DNA of 63,395 nt from assembly GCF_003710865.1 (NCBI RefSeq), contig NZ_RHHO01000069.1, positions 1-63,395 of the forward strand. Direction: 5' to 3'. The position numbers were made by a program, and so were the translations under genes. The notes beneath the pieces were generated by a model. That model searched no databases, was not told where the DNA came from, and saw nothing but the letters and a program-made list of their open reading frames with translations. Position 1 is the stretch's first letter. The number at the start of each line of letters is the position of its first letter. This stretch comes from Brevibacillus borstelensis. GTDB lineage: Bacteria > Bacillota > Bacilli > Brevibacillales > Brevibacillaceae. Shown in pieces: positions 39,193 to 47,756 of the stretch.

Positions 39193-40427
39193 CAGCCTTC
39201 CTGCAAATGTCTTTCTTCCGTTTTGCTTTCCGCGTAATAGGCTTGTTTGGATTTCTTGAACACATTCAGCAGCAAAACAACGGAAAGAACGACGGATATA
39301 AAAGAAAAGAGCAGGGACACCGATTGCAGGTCGAACGTTTCGGAGGCGATGCCTAAAAGAAATGTGCATACAATCTGGACAATGCTTTGAAACATCCCTG
39401 CCAAGCTGCCGAATCGTCCCATCATGTCTGCCGGAACGTTGTTTTGGTAAAACGTTTGATAGCCTGCATTTGCAAAAGACATAAAAAAACCTAAAATCAA
39501 AAAGCTGATCGCGGCAGTCAAAAAGCTGAAGGACCCGTAAAACATGGTGTAGCCGATCGTGGTGAGCAGCATGCCGACGGCTAAGTACGCTTGCAGCGAA
39601 AATTTTTTCGTTGTAGCTGTGGCTGTTATCGCTCCTGCAATCGAACCAACGCCAGCGATGCTCACGATCACACCATACAGCTTGTCGGTTAAGGACAATT
39701 GCTGCTTCAGAAAGGTGACCTCCTGAGAATCAAGGGCAAACGCAATCATCATGGCCATCTGGAAAAGCAGATAAATCCGCAAGAAATAACGATCATGCAA
39801 AACAAACGCTTGAACGATACGCCAGTCATTTACGATCATGTTCCATGAAAGAGGCTGGCGTCGTTGCAAAGCCTCGTCGGAAACATCAGGCAGAAGGGCA
39901 ATCAAAGCCGCACAAAAAAAGAACGTAATGCCGTTTATGAAAATGCACAAACTCGTTCCTGTGGTAGCAATCAGGACTCCGGCAATGGCGGGCCCGATGA
40001 GGAAGGCGCCGGCATTCAGCATGCTCATGATTGAGTTAAAACGCCTGCGCTCTTCGGGTGTAACCAGCTTTGTCACGTAATACGTCGAGCTTGGGCCAAA
40101 GAAGGAGCCCGCCACATTCGCAATGAACAGAATGACGTAAACAACCCAAACAGAAGACAGCAATGGAATCAAAAGAACGAGAGCGCCCCGAGCCACATCC
40201 GAATAGATCATGAGCTTCCGTCTATTGACCCGATCAATCAGAGAGCCCGCCCAGAATTGAGTCAGCAGCCTTGCCACCGGTCCAACGATATATATACCTG
40301 CTACCGCTGCAGCTGAACCCGTCATGTCCAAGATGAAAATATTCAAGGCAACCAAATAAATCCAATTGCCCAAATAAGATACACCAATACCGCAAAGCAT
40401 CAACGAATAGGTCCGCCAATTCCCCAT
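39189..40427 (-). CDS. MFS transporter
   Basis: 412 residues with about 12 membrane helices. The [19 protein letters not shown] loop is the MFS A-motif (here D-R-x-N-R-R-K). It is an MdtH/enterobactin-exporter-like (MFS_3) member, and drug or siderophore export is typical of the branch. The start is the ATG ([13 protein letters not shown]) with AGGGTGG upstream; the frame is open to 40460. It is convergent with pxpA and overlaps it by 4 bases. Its substrate is unknown. Confidence 0.88.
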   Translation of the reverse strand: MGNWRTYSLMLCGIGVSYLGNWIYLVALNIFILDMTGSAAAVAGIYIVGPVARLLTQFWAGSLIDRVNRRKLMIYSDVARGALVLLIPLLSSVWVVYVILFIANVAGSFFGPSSTYYVTKLVTPEERRRFNSIMSMLNAGAFLIGPAIAGVLIATTGTSLCIFINGITFFFCAALIALLPDVSDEALQRRQPLSWNMIVNDWRIVQAFVLHDRYFLRIYLLFQMAMMIAFALDSQEVTFLKQQLSLTDKLYGVIVSIAGVGSIAGAITATATTKKFSLQAYLAVGMLLTTIGYTMFYGSFSFLTAAISFLILGFFMSFANAGYQTFYQNNVPADMMGRFGSLAGMFQSIVQIVCTFLLGIASETFDLQSVSLLFSFISVVLSVVLLLNVFKKSKQAYYAESKTEERHLQEGC

Positions 40428-40492
40428 ACATCCACCCTGTTTCAAAATCTCCAAAAGCAAAGTCCTCAGGCTGACTGTCTTTTGGGTAAAGC

Positions 40493-40684
40493 CTAAGGAG
40501 CGAACACGTCCCCCAAATTCGGCAATGTCTTGTAAATAGCCATGCCGATCAGAAACAGCACGAGCAGCTTCAGGATTGTGGCAGTGAGGATGCTTTCAAC
40601 ATGACGCTCAATGCTGCTCTCTACCACGATGTAAACGACCACCGCAATACATGCAAGCAAGAAAAATCCGATAATAGGCCACAT
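40493..40684 (-). CDS. small two-helix membrane protein
   Basis: 63 residues. Residues 3-22 (PIIGFFLLACIAVVVYIVVE) and 36-55 (ATILKLLVLFLIGMAIYKTL) are helices separated by a charged turn. GGGGTG lies at some distance before the ATG. It sits upstream of the MFS gene on the same strand and may be cotranscribed. No family is recognised. Confidence 0.6.
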   Translation of the reverse strand: MWPIIGFFLLACIAVVVYIVVESSIERHVESILTATILKLLVLFLIGMAIYKTLPNLGDVFAP

Positions 40685-40966
40685 TCCAGCATATCACCCC
40701 GGATACGTCATGTTGGGCTGCAATCGAAAGGCTTTCTATAAGGATAACAGAGCTGGATACAATTGGAAGCCGGTGATTCCTCTTTGGACGGGAAGGGACG
40801 AGTAAGGAGATGCGATCTGCTCCTGGTACCTTTCCTTTATGAAAGTTCAAAATATAGTGAAACAGCATACTTTATTTAACATTACGAATACCTCCCTGTC
40901 ACTAGATTCGCTTTGAAAAAGCTGATACAATCCCTCCATTACAGCTAGGAGGGAACAACCGAAAAG

Positions 40967-42277
40967 ATGAATGCGCTGTCCAAAAAAGAAATCGTCCTCA
41001 TAAGTCTCATGTTGTTTTCCATGTTTTTTGGTGCGGGCAACCTCATCTTTCCGCCATTTCTGGGTCAGTCTGCCGGTGATCAGGTAGGGCTTTCTCTTGC
41101 CGGCTTTATTTTGTCAGCAGTCGGACTGCCGATTCTGGGCGTGGCAGCCATCGCCAAGGCGGGGAGCTTTTACGAGTTGGCCAAACGGGTTCACCCTGCT
41201 TTTGCAAGCTTGTTTCCACTGCTTATTTACGTCTCGATTGGACCGGGACTGGCCATTCCGCGGGCGGGAAGTCTGGCTTATGAGATGGGCATGCTGCCTT
41301 TTTTGCCGCAAACCGCAGCGACACAGCCCGTGGGACTTGCCCTGTATACCCTTGTATTTTTCGGGCTGGTCTTTTGGTTTAGTCTGTCTCCGTCCAAACT
41401 GGTTGACCGGTTTGGCAAGCTGATGACACCAGCGCTCTTGATTCTGCTCTCGTTGATCTTCGTAAAAAGTCTCTTTGGTCCAAAAGGGGGGCTTGTGCAA
41501 GCGGAAGGGGCGTACGCTGCTCACCCTGTGATGCAAGGCTTTCTCGACGGATATTTGACGATGGACGCACTGGCGGCGCTTGTATTCGGCATTGTCGTAT
41601 CCAATACGCTTCGGTCCAAGGGAGTCACAGAGCCTGGCCGACTGTCCGGTTACATGATGGCCGCAGGCACGGGGGCGGGAATTTTGCTGGCCGTCATCTA
41701 TTTGATGCTGGGTGCTATCGGCTCTACTCACGCATTTTTGGGCAAGGCAGAGAACGGCGCACAGCTTCTGACCAATGTGATGGGGCATTTATTTGGCTCC
41801 TCCGGCATTCTCCTGCTTGGGGTCATCTTTACGGTCGCTTGTCTCTGCGTTTCCATTGGACTCGTGACCTCGTGCAGCCAGTACTTTTCCGGGCTGTTTC
41901 CGCGCATTTCCTATCGCGGGTGGGTTGGCCTGCTCTGTATCGTGAGCATGCTGATCGCGAACATGGGGTTGACGCTGATCCTGAAGATTTCAGTGCCGAT
42001 TCTGGGCGCCATCTATCCGGTCGCGATCGTGTTGATCCTCTTCGCGCTCGCCGAGCCGCTGCTTTCTCCGCGATCTCATCTGTATGTAACGGCAGTCGGA
42101 CTCGTTGTAGTCTACGGGCTTCTCGATCTGGTCAATACGATGCTTTTGCCGCGCAGTATGGACTTCTTGCTGGCCAGCCTTCCCCTGTATTCGGAGGGAG
42201 CCGGTTGGGTGGTGCCTGCTGTTGTCGGCAGCATTCTCGGTTTCGGAGTAGATCTGCTGCGCAAGCGGGCTTATTGA
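40967..42277 (+). CDS. brnQ: branched-chain amino acid transporter BrnQ
   Basis: 436 residues with 12 membrane helices, LIVCS family: a Na+- or H+-coupled symporter of Leu/Ile/Val. FFGAGNLIFPPFLGQSAGD near the start is the family's signature, and GLVTSCSQYFSGLFPRISYR is the later conserved loop. AGGAGG lies 14 bases before the ATG, slightly long. It is monocistronic; no T-box or CodY box is seen upstream. Confidence 0.95.
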   Translation: MNALSKKEIVLISLMLFSMFFGAGNLIFPPFLGQSAGDQVGLSLAGFILSAVGLPILGVAAIAKAGSFYELAKRVHPAFASLFPLLIYVSIGPGLAIPRAGSLAYEMGMLPFLPQTAATQPVGLALYTLVFFGLVFWFSLSPSKLVDRFGKLMTPALLILLSLIFVKSLFGPKGGLVQAEGAYAAHPVMQGFLDGYLTMDALAALVFGIVVSNTLRSKGVTEPGRLSGYMMAAGTGAGILLAVIYLMLGAIGSTHAFLGKAENGAQLLTNVMGHLFGSSGILLLGVIFTVACLCVSIGLVTSCSQYFSGLFPRISYRGWVGLLCIVSMLIANMGLTLILKISVPILGAIYPVAIVLILFALAEPLLSPRSHLYVTAVGLVVVYGLLDLVNTMLLPRSMDFLLASLPLYSEGAGWVVPAVVGSILGFGVDLLRKRAY

Positions 42278-42347
42278 AAATGACTTGTGCTCCCAATCCT
42301 TCCTTGTTAAGATGGAGAAAATATTGACTCAATTTGGAAGTGATTGG

Positions 42348-42728
42348 ATGTACAGGAAAAAGGCAATCCTCCCTGCAGCGCTTTTGCTTTTTCTCACCGG
42401 CTGCGAGGAGAAGCCGCCTTTTACAGTAGCGTTCGGGCAAGAATCGATTGAGCCGCAGCATCGGATAGAAGTAAATGAATGGCTGAAGCGTTTGGATCGT
42501 TCATCCGATGCGGTGCAGATGTATGACATGGAAGGGTATATATACTATTCTGTAAAGGGGTACAAGGATGTCTCTGTATCCTATATTTTCGAGGAAAGTC
42601 GCGGCAATACGAAAAGGACGCTGAAAACGACCTTTATCCGGGGAAATGATACGGATACGCTGTTTGTCAAAGTGAAGTACGATGCCAAAAAATGCTGTGA
42701 TCTGAAAGTGATCGATGAACAGCCATAA
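42348..42728 (+). CDS. putative lipoprotein
   Basis: 126 residues. Signal peptide with lipobox LFLTGC (Cys about 18), then a polar domain containing YIYYSVKGYKDVSVSYIFEE and YDAKKCCDLKVIDEQP. No recognised family. GGAAGTG lies upstream of the ATG; the frame is open to 42285. A terminator follows. Confidence 0.7.
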   Translation: MYRKKAILPAALLLFLTGCEEKPPFTVAFGQESIEPQHRIEVNEWLKRLDRSSDAVQMYDMEGYIYYSVKGYKDVSVSYIFEESRGNTKRTLKTTFIRGNDTDTLFVKVKYDAKKCCDLKVIDEQP

Positions 42729-42801
42729 TGGCACGACGGGTGTGGTTGGAACATGAGGATGCAAGGAACCGAACCGAGATATCGGCAATTGTTAGTTGAA
42801 T

Positions 42802-42854
42802 AAGCCCCGTTTGTTGAATAATCCCGTTTCCTTTATGAGGAGGCGGGGTTTTTG
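42802..42854 (+). terminator. likely rho-independent terminator
   Basis: AAGCCCCG ... CGGGGTTTTTG around a 34-base loop after the lipoprotein gene. Confidence 0.6.
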
Positions 42855-42981
42855 CTTGCTTGCATAGGCGGTACGAGAAGATGCGGAGATTGTGGAAGAA
42901 AATAGTTCGTTACTTTTACTTGGATCAGTCGTATTAAACAATGGGGGATTATGGAAGTGCACGAGAGAAAGGTTGAGATGC

Positions 42982-44166
42982 ATGCAAACAACACCTACCC
43001 CATTGACCGAGAGAATCAACGAACTGGACGTCATCAGGGGATTTGCGCTCTTCGGGATTTTTTTGGTGAATATGCCGGGATACATGCAGCCGGAGCTTTT
43101 TCTCAGCATGCAGCGCATTCCCGAACACGCAGGCGCCGTTGATTTGTGGCTGCGGATGATGCTGGACATGCTTGTTCAGACCAAGTTTTACACGATCTTC
43201 TCTTTTTTGTTCGGCGCAGGGTTCTACCTCTTCATGAGCCGCCTGGAGCAAAAAGGGGTGCCGGTTGGCAGCAAGTATTTCAGGCGGTTGACCGTGTTGT
43301 TTTTGTTTGGCATCGTACACTTGTTGTTCTGGTTCGGGGATATTTTGCACACGTATGCGTTGGCTGGCATCCTGCTCTATTTGTTCTACAAAAGGCGGGA
43401 GGTTGTCATCAAAAGATGGGCGATCGCGTTGCTCGCTCTTTTACAGATACCGATGGGACTGGCGCTGCTCATCCCCGATGACGGACACGCAACAGGCGCC
43501 CAAGAGGAGCATCTGGCCAGACAAGCGGTCGACGCCTATCAAAACGGGAGCTTGGGGGAGTGGCTCTCCTTTCGCTGGAACTATGAATTCCCGGTGCTCT
43601 TTCAAAATGAATGGCTGATGATTCTGACCGTATTGCCGCTCTTTTTATTTGGACTGTATGTCGCCAAAAAAGGGGTGTTTCACCAGCTCGGCCAATACGA
43701 ATCGGCAATCAGACGATACTGGGTGATTTCGCTTTTGACCGGATTTCCGCTGGCAGTGCTGATTCCCTTGGTTCACTTTGGGATCGTCCCGATTCCGGGT
43801 TCGCTGGAAATGACTCGTCTTGTGCTGATTCAGTGGAGCGGATTGGCTCTGTGCGTTTTTTACCTCACATCGATTTTGCTGATGATGAGAAAAGAACAAG
43901 GCAGCGAAAGGCTTGCCTTCCTGGCACCTGTGGGGCGAATGGCGCTGACCAATTACATCGCCCAAACTGTGCTTTGCATAAGTACCGTCAAGCTTTTTCA
44001 CTTATACGGTTCAACCCCGCTCTGGGTTGGCTTCATGCTGTGTCTGCTGATTTTCCCGATTCAGGTGGCGTGGAGCAAATGGTGGCTATCGCGTTATCGT
44101 TACGGACCGCTGGAATGGGTATGGCGAAGCCTGACTTACGGGTCTGTTCAGCAGTTAAAAAAGTGA
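42982..44166 (+). CDS. DUF418 membrane protein
   Basis: 394 residues with about ten helices. The N-terminal RINELDVIRGFALFGIFLVN is the common acyltransferase-like N-terminal motif (DxxRG), and the C-terminal MALTNYIAQTVLCI and YGPLEWVWRSLTY are the DUF418 signature. The family occurs in Bacillales but has no known function. The start MQTTPTPL has GAAAGG upstream at 7-10 bases; the frame is open to 42892. The 29-residue membrane peptide gene follows after 26 bases. Confidence 0.9.
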   Translation: MQTTPTPLTERINELDVIRGFALFGIFLVNMPGYMQPELFLSMQRIPEHAGAVDLWLRMMLDMLVQTKFYTIFSFLFGAGFYLFMSRLEQKGVPVGSKYFRRLTVLFLFGIVHLLFWFGDILHTYALAGILLYLFYKRREVVIKRWAIALLALLQIPMGLALLIPDDGHATGAQEEHLARQAVDAYQNGSLGEWLSFRWNYEFPVLFQNEWLMILTVLPLFLFGLYVAKKGVFHQLGQYESAIRRYWVISLLTGFPLAVLIPLVHFGIVPIPGSLEMTRLVLIQWSGLALCVFYLTSILLMMRKEQGSERLAFLAPVGRMALTNYIAQTVLCISTVKLFHLYGSTPLWVGFMLCLLIFPIQVAWSKWWLSRYRYGPLEWVWRSLTYGSVQQLKK

Positions 44167-44192
44167 GAAGACAAGGACTTTGGAGGAAATGT

Positions 44193-44282
44193 ATGAGACC
44201 AGATACTTTGATGGCGATCATTGCCGTCTCCATTCTAACGACCGGCTATTGGGCCTTGTGCAAATGGTTGCAATCGCGCTAG
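44193..44282 (+). CDS. 29-residue membrane peptide
   Basis: MRPDTLMAIIAVSILTTGYW then ALCKWLQSR. GGAGG lies 6 bases before the ATG, and a single hydrophobic helix is followed by a basic end. It lies between the DUF418 and acyltransferase-3 genes on the same strand, so it may belong to that transcript. No known family. Confidence 0.5.
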   Translation: MRPDTLMAIIAVSILTTGYWALCKWLQSR

Positions 44283-44375
44283 CGTAAACATTCCTATTGC
44301 CTCTTGCCAAGCTGACAGGTAAGATGGTGAGTGTTGTTTTCCATGTCTATGGCGGAAAGGTATGACGTTTAAAAA

Positions 44376-45554
44376 ATGGCCCGAAAAGAACGAATCGTCG
44401 AATTGGATTATGTCCGATCATTTGCTTTTTTGGCTGTCGTGTATCAGCATGTCATCGGCGTATACATTCGCAAGCCGGGAGTTGGGGAAGAGACGGCGTT
44501 TCTTTTTGGGATGTTGTTTCATCTGTTGAAATTTGCGGTTCCTGCATTCGTATTCGTCACGGGACTCGTGCTGTTTTACAACTATTACGACCGCTTGCAG
44601 TATCCGCGGTTTATCCAAAAGAGGTTTACGGAGATCGTGGTGCCTTACGCGGTCTGGTCGATCGTCTATATGGCGATGCATCACGACCTGACTGGATTCA
44701 ATCCGGAGACGCTGTGGCTGGTGCTGAAAAAATGGATGACAGGAACCGCTTCCTATCATCTGTGGTTTGTCGTGATGATTTTCCAGTTTTATCTCTTATA
44801 CCCGATCCTGCTAAAGCTGTTCAAGTGGACAAGACATGCTGTACGGGGAAGAGCGGGCAGGACGTTTGCCGTTGGAGCTGCTGCTCTTGCCTACGCCGCT
44901 CTGATGTGGTTCTCCGTCCGCTATATCCCGGCTCATTCGTTTCGGTTTGATCTGGCCTGGCTCGATGCTTACTTGATCAAATACCGGGATCGCAACTTTC
45001 TGTATTACTCTTTTTATTTTTTCATGGGCGGTCTGGCTGCACTGGCATTGCCGCAGTTTCGCGTCTTTTTGCAGAAAAGGTGGCTGTGGCTGTTCGCCGC
45101 TTTTGGTGTCACCTACGCCTACATCGGGTATGAGCTGGTCAAACATTCGGCTGGCCCGATTGTCGATTTGAATGTGGCAACCTCGCTGAAGCCTTCGATG
45201 TTTCTCTATACCGTAGCCCAGCTCCTCGTCGTCTACCTCGTAGCCGTGTGGGTGGGCAAGTCGGGTTCGCAATGGAAAAAATGGCTGACGATGCTTGGGC
45301 ATTATTCATATGGCGCTTATCTCATCCACGCGCTCGTCCTGACGTATGTGATGAAATTGCTCAATCACTGGGAGTGGACGGCAAGCGGGATCGGGGGCAG
45401 TCTGATCGCGTTTGTTCTCTGTTCTGCGTTTTCCTTCGGGTTGTCTTACGGCTTGGCTAAATTGCCTTTTGGCGCTTTGCTCGTGGGAGCTGCCGAGAAG
45501 AAGAAAAACAGCTCGGCCCCATCGACACCGAAGGAGTATAAACAAGCGATATGA
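44376..45554 (+). CDS. acyltransferase-3 family membrane protein
   Basis: 392 residues with about ten helices. ELDYVRSFAFLAVVYQHVIG starts with the acyltransferase-3 motif (RxxA..VxxxH), and the C-terminal HYSYGAYLIHALVLTYV is the end of the domain. Such enzymes O-acetylate surface polymers or sugars. The long polar C-terminal tail is short here (PSTPKEYKQAI). The ATG has AAAGG about 15 bases upstream, so the start is not certain. A terminator follows. Confidence 0.9.
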   Translation: MARKERIVELDYVRSFAFLAVVYQHVIGVYIRKPGVGEETAFLFGMLFHLLKFAVPAFVFVTGLVLFYNYYDRLQYPRFIQKRFTEIVVPYAVWSIVYMAMHHDLTGFNPETLWLVLKKWMTGTASYHLWFVVMIFQFYLLYPILLKLFKWTRHAVRGRAGRTFAVGAAALAYAALMWFSVRYIPAHSFRFDLAWLDAYLIKYRDRNFLYYSFYFFMGGLAALALPQFRVFLQKRWLWLFAAFGVTYAYIGYELVKHSAGPIVDLNVATSLKPSMFLYTVAQLLVVYLVAVWVGKSGSQWKKWLTMLGHYSYGAYLIHALVLTYVMKLLNHWEWTASGIGGSLIAFVLCSAFSFGLSYGLAKLPFGALLVGAAEKKKNSSAPSTPKEYKQAI

Positions 45555-45577
45555 AGGCTTTCAATTGCAACAAACAC

Positions 45578-45612
45578 GGCTTCCCTTGATTATCAAAGGG
45601 GAGCTTTTTTTG
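45578..45612 (+). terminator. rho-independent terminator
   Basis: GCTTCCCTT, 7-base loop, AAGGGGAGC, TTTTTTTG. Confidence 0.85.
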
Positions 45613-45710
45613 TGCAGGAATGTTCCGAATTTTCGTAATCAAAGCAGGAGTTAAACGGGCAAAAATGGTATATGTTATGTCAATATAGATAAAGGGGTGG
45701 AGCGTACAGG

Positions 45711-46610
45711 ATGATCGCTTCCTATGTGCAGTTGGCATTATCGATGGCATTTGTCGGCATTAATATTTCGGTGGGAAAAGCCATCGTCGAGCACGTACCT
45801 GTTTTCTTGTTTTCGGAATTTCGCTTTATCCTTGCCGTGATTATTCTCCTTCCTTTGCTGTCCATGCGTGGAGAGTGGAAAAGCTCGTGGCGGAAAGAAG
45901 AGGGGAAGACGCTGTTCTGGCAGTCTTTCTTTGGGGTGTTTTTATTTAGCATTTGCATGCTTTACGGGGTGCAGTGGACTACAGCCACTTCGGCAGGCAT
46001 CATTACGAGCACCGTACCGGCTTGCATCGCTTTGTTTTCTTTTCTGCTCCTCAAGGAAAAAATACGCTCACATCAACTGGTCTCCATTTTATTTTCGGTT
46101 GTGGGCATCGGCTTCATTACCTTTACGGGCGGAGCGGCAAGCGTGGGCTGGGGCGCCATGTTTGGAAATCTCCTCGTATTTTTGGCCGTCATCTCGGAGG
46201 CCCTCTTTACGATCTTTGCCAAAAGGCTGTCGGAGAGTGTGACCCCCTTTCAGATGACGGCGGCGATCAATGTGATCAGTCTGATTTTGTTCCTCCCATT
46301 TGCGATTCCCGATCTGATCAAGACGGATTTGACTGCTGTACCGTTCCAGATCTGGCTGCTGATGATCTACTATGCCGTCACCGCAAGCGTCCTTTCTTTC
46401 GTCCTCTGGTACAGAGGCGTAGCGAAGGTGGCTGCTTCTACAGCCGGCTTGTTCACCGGCTTTATGCCGGTCAGCGCTGCGCTCGTGTCCGTTCTCTTTT
46501 TGGGTGAACAGTTCACGTGGGCTCACGGAATGGGCATGCTGTTTGTACTCGGGGCAGTTGTGGCTGGCACCAGAAGCGTCGAGGATCAGAAAGTGAGGGT
46601 GGAAAGGTAG
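45711..46610 (+). CDS. EamA/DMT-family transporter
   Basis: 299 residues with ten helices in two EamA repeats (start of each: SYVQLALSMAFVGINISVGK; GWGAMFGNLLVFLAVISEAL). It is a drug/metabolite exporter-like protein with unknown substrate. AAGGGGTGGAG lies upstream of the ATG. It is monocistronic, with a terminator about 130 bases after its stop. Confidence 0.9.
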   Translation: MIASYVQLALSMAFVGINISVGKAIVEHVPVFLFSEFRFILAVIILLPLLSMRGEWKSSWRKEEGKTLFWQSFFGVFLFSICMLYGVQWTTATSAGIITSTVPACIALFSFLLLKEKIRSHQLVSILFSVVGIGFITFTGGAASVGWGAMFGNLLVFLAVISEALFTIFAKRLSESVTPFQMTAAINVISLILFLPFAIPDLIKTDLTAVPFQIWLLMIYYAVTASVLSFVLWYRGVAKVAASTAGLFTGFMPVSAALVSVLFLGEQFTWAHGMGMLFVLGAVVAGTRSVEDQKVRVER

Positions 46611-46744
46611 CGCCAGCGGCCTGGAGATGGAGTTGTGAAGGTCGAGTCGAGGCGCAGAGAAGGCAACCAGCCAGGCTCACCAGAGCTTTCGAAAGATTCC
46701 AAACAAACTCGTCCAGAACCCACTGCAAATAATTTTTTACGGAA

Positions 46745-46775
46745 AGTCTGCGATTTCGCATCGCAGGCTTTTTTG
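46745..46775 (+). terminator. rho-independent terminator
   Basis: GTCTGCGAT, 5-base loop, ATCGCAGGC, TTTTTTGG, ending the EamA gene. Confidence 0.8.
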
Positions 46776-46795
46776 GGGGCGATGTTTCACCGGCC

Positions 46796-46824
46796 TTGAC
46801 AAAATAAGGCTCCACAAATATAAT
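46796..46824 (+). promoter_or_regulatory. consensus sigma-A promoter
   Basis: TTGACA, exactly 17 bases, TATAAT: a perfect consensus promoter about 75 bases before the YczE-like gene start. Confidence 0.8.
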
Positions 46825-46837
46825 TATCTAGGTAATT
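46822..46837 (+). promoter_or_regulatory. operator-like palindrome over the -10
   Basis: AATTATCTAGGTAATT, a 16-base imperfect palindrome (14 of 16 positions symmetric) overlapping the -10 and start region, as expected for a MarR-type repressor site. No MarR-like gene is next to it. Confidence 0.5.
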
Positions 46838-46898
46838 AATTTGTAAAATACGTTATAAATAGAGAACATTTTTGCTAACAGGAGAGGAGCATATACTG

Positions 46899-47603
46899 TT
46901 GAAAAGAGAGAAAACAGCAAAGGGGAAACTTCCGTTGTTTGCGGCCAAGCTGGTTCTGTTTTTACTCGGTTTGGTCGTTTTGTCGATGGGCGCCGTCAGT
47001 ATGATGAAAGCGGCATTAGGCGCATCTTCTTGGGATGTCCTGCATATCGGCCTGTCGGGTTTGACCGGCTTGTCAGTCGGTTTATGGGTACAGATCGTTG
47101 GTATTCTGATGGTCGGAATCGCATGTATTCTGGATCGGCGTTTGCCGCAGATCGGGAGCGTCGCCAACATTTTGTTGATCGGCTTTTTTGTCAACATCTT
47201 CCTTGCGAGCAGCATCATTCCGGTTGTGACAGCGCAGTGGGCGCGGTTTGTCGAATTGGTTGTCGGGATTGTTCTGATGGGTATCGGGTCGGGGATGTAT
47301 GTCGCGTCCCGCTTGGGAGCCGGTCCGCGGGATGGAATCACGCTGTCGCTCGTCCGTATCACCGGCCGATCTGTCCGCCTGGTCCGTACCTGCTTGGAAG
47401 GGACGGCGCTCTTTTTGGGCTGGATCGCGGGTGGACCGATATCGTTCGGCACATTCTTGTCAGTATTTCTGGTCGGCCCTGTGATGCAGGCATCTCTTCG
47501 CTTTTGGACAGTCCAAGTCCGACGTTGGGAGCGCAGGCTGTTGCCTGCTGTCGACATGGATCAGCTTGAGCAGCCCGCGCAAATGGCTGAAAGAGTATCG
47601 TAA
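46899..47603 (+). CDS. YczE/YyaS-like membrane protein
   Basis: 234 residues with about six helices. VVLSMGAVSMMKAALGASSW, a LGAGPRDGITLSLV segment and the FGTFLSVFLVGPVMQASLRF end match the YczE/YyaS-like (YitT-related) membrane family, of unknown function; B. subtilis YczE is needed for bacillomycin-type production. The start is TTG 9 bases after GAGGAG; the frame is open to 46872. It is driven by the consensus promoter upstream. Confidence 0.85.
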   Translation: MKREKTAKGKLPLFAAKLVLFLLGLVVLSMGAVSMMKAALGASSWDVLHIGLSGLTGLSVGLWVQIVGILMVGIACILDRRLPQIGSVANILLIGFFVNIFLASSIIPVVTAQWARFVELVVGIVLMGIGSGMYVASRLGAGPRDGITLSLVRITGRSVRLVRTCLEGTALFLGWIAGGPISFGTFLSVFLVGPVMQASLRFWTVQVRRWERRLLPAVDMDQLEQPAQMAERVS

Positions 47604-47707
47604 CAGGAGAGTCGACGTGATTTGGCAAGAACTCTCGATTTATTTCGCAGTTGGAGGATGGCAGAAGAGCTTGATTTCTGTTCGAACCTGCATATCTGGA
47701 GCGACAC

Positions 47708-47749
47708 GAAAAAAAGCGTCTTGGATGAGCATCCAAAACGCTTTTTTCT
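47708..47749. terminator. bidirectional terminator
   Basis: AAAAAAGCGT, 18-base loop with an inner GGATGAGCATCC stem, ACGCTTTTTTC. It serves the YczE-like gene and the aminotransferase. Confidence 0.85.
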
Positions 47750-47756
47750 GTTTCCA

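Noticed and set aside
38257..39369. 370-residue minus-strand frame over pxpC/pxpA/MFS
   Set aside because: Shadow of well-supported genes on the other strand; Cys/His/Arg-rich composition typical of antisense.
40685..40966. T-box or CodY control of brnQ
   Set aside because: The roughly 280-base leader has no T-box sequence (AGGGTGG-ACCGCG) and no CodY-like 15-mer.
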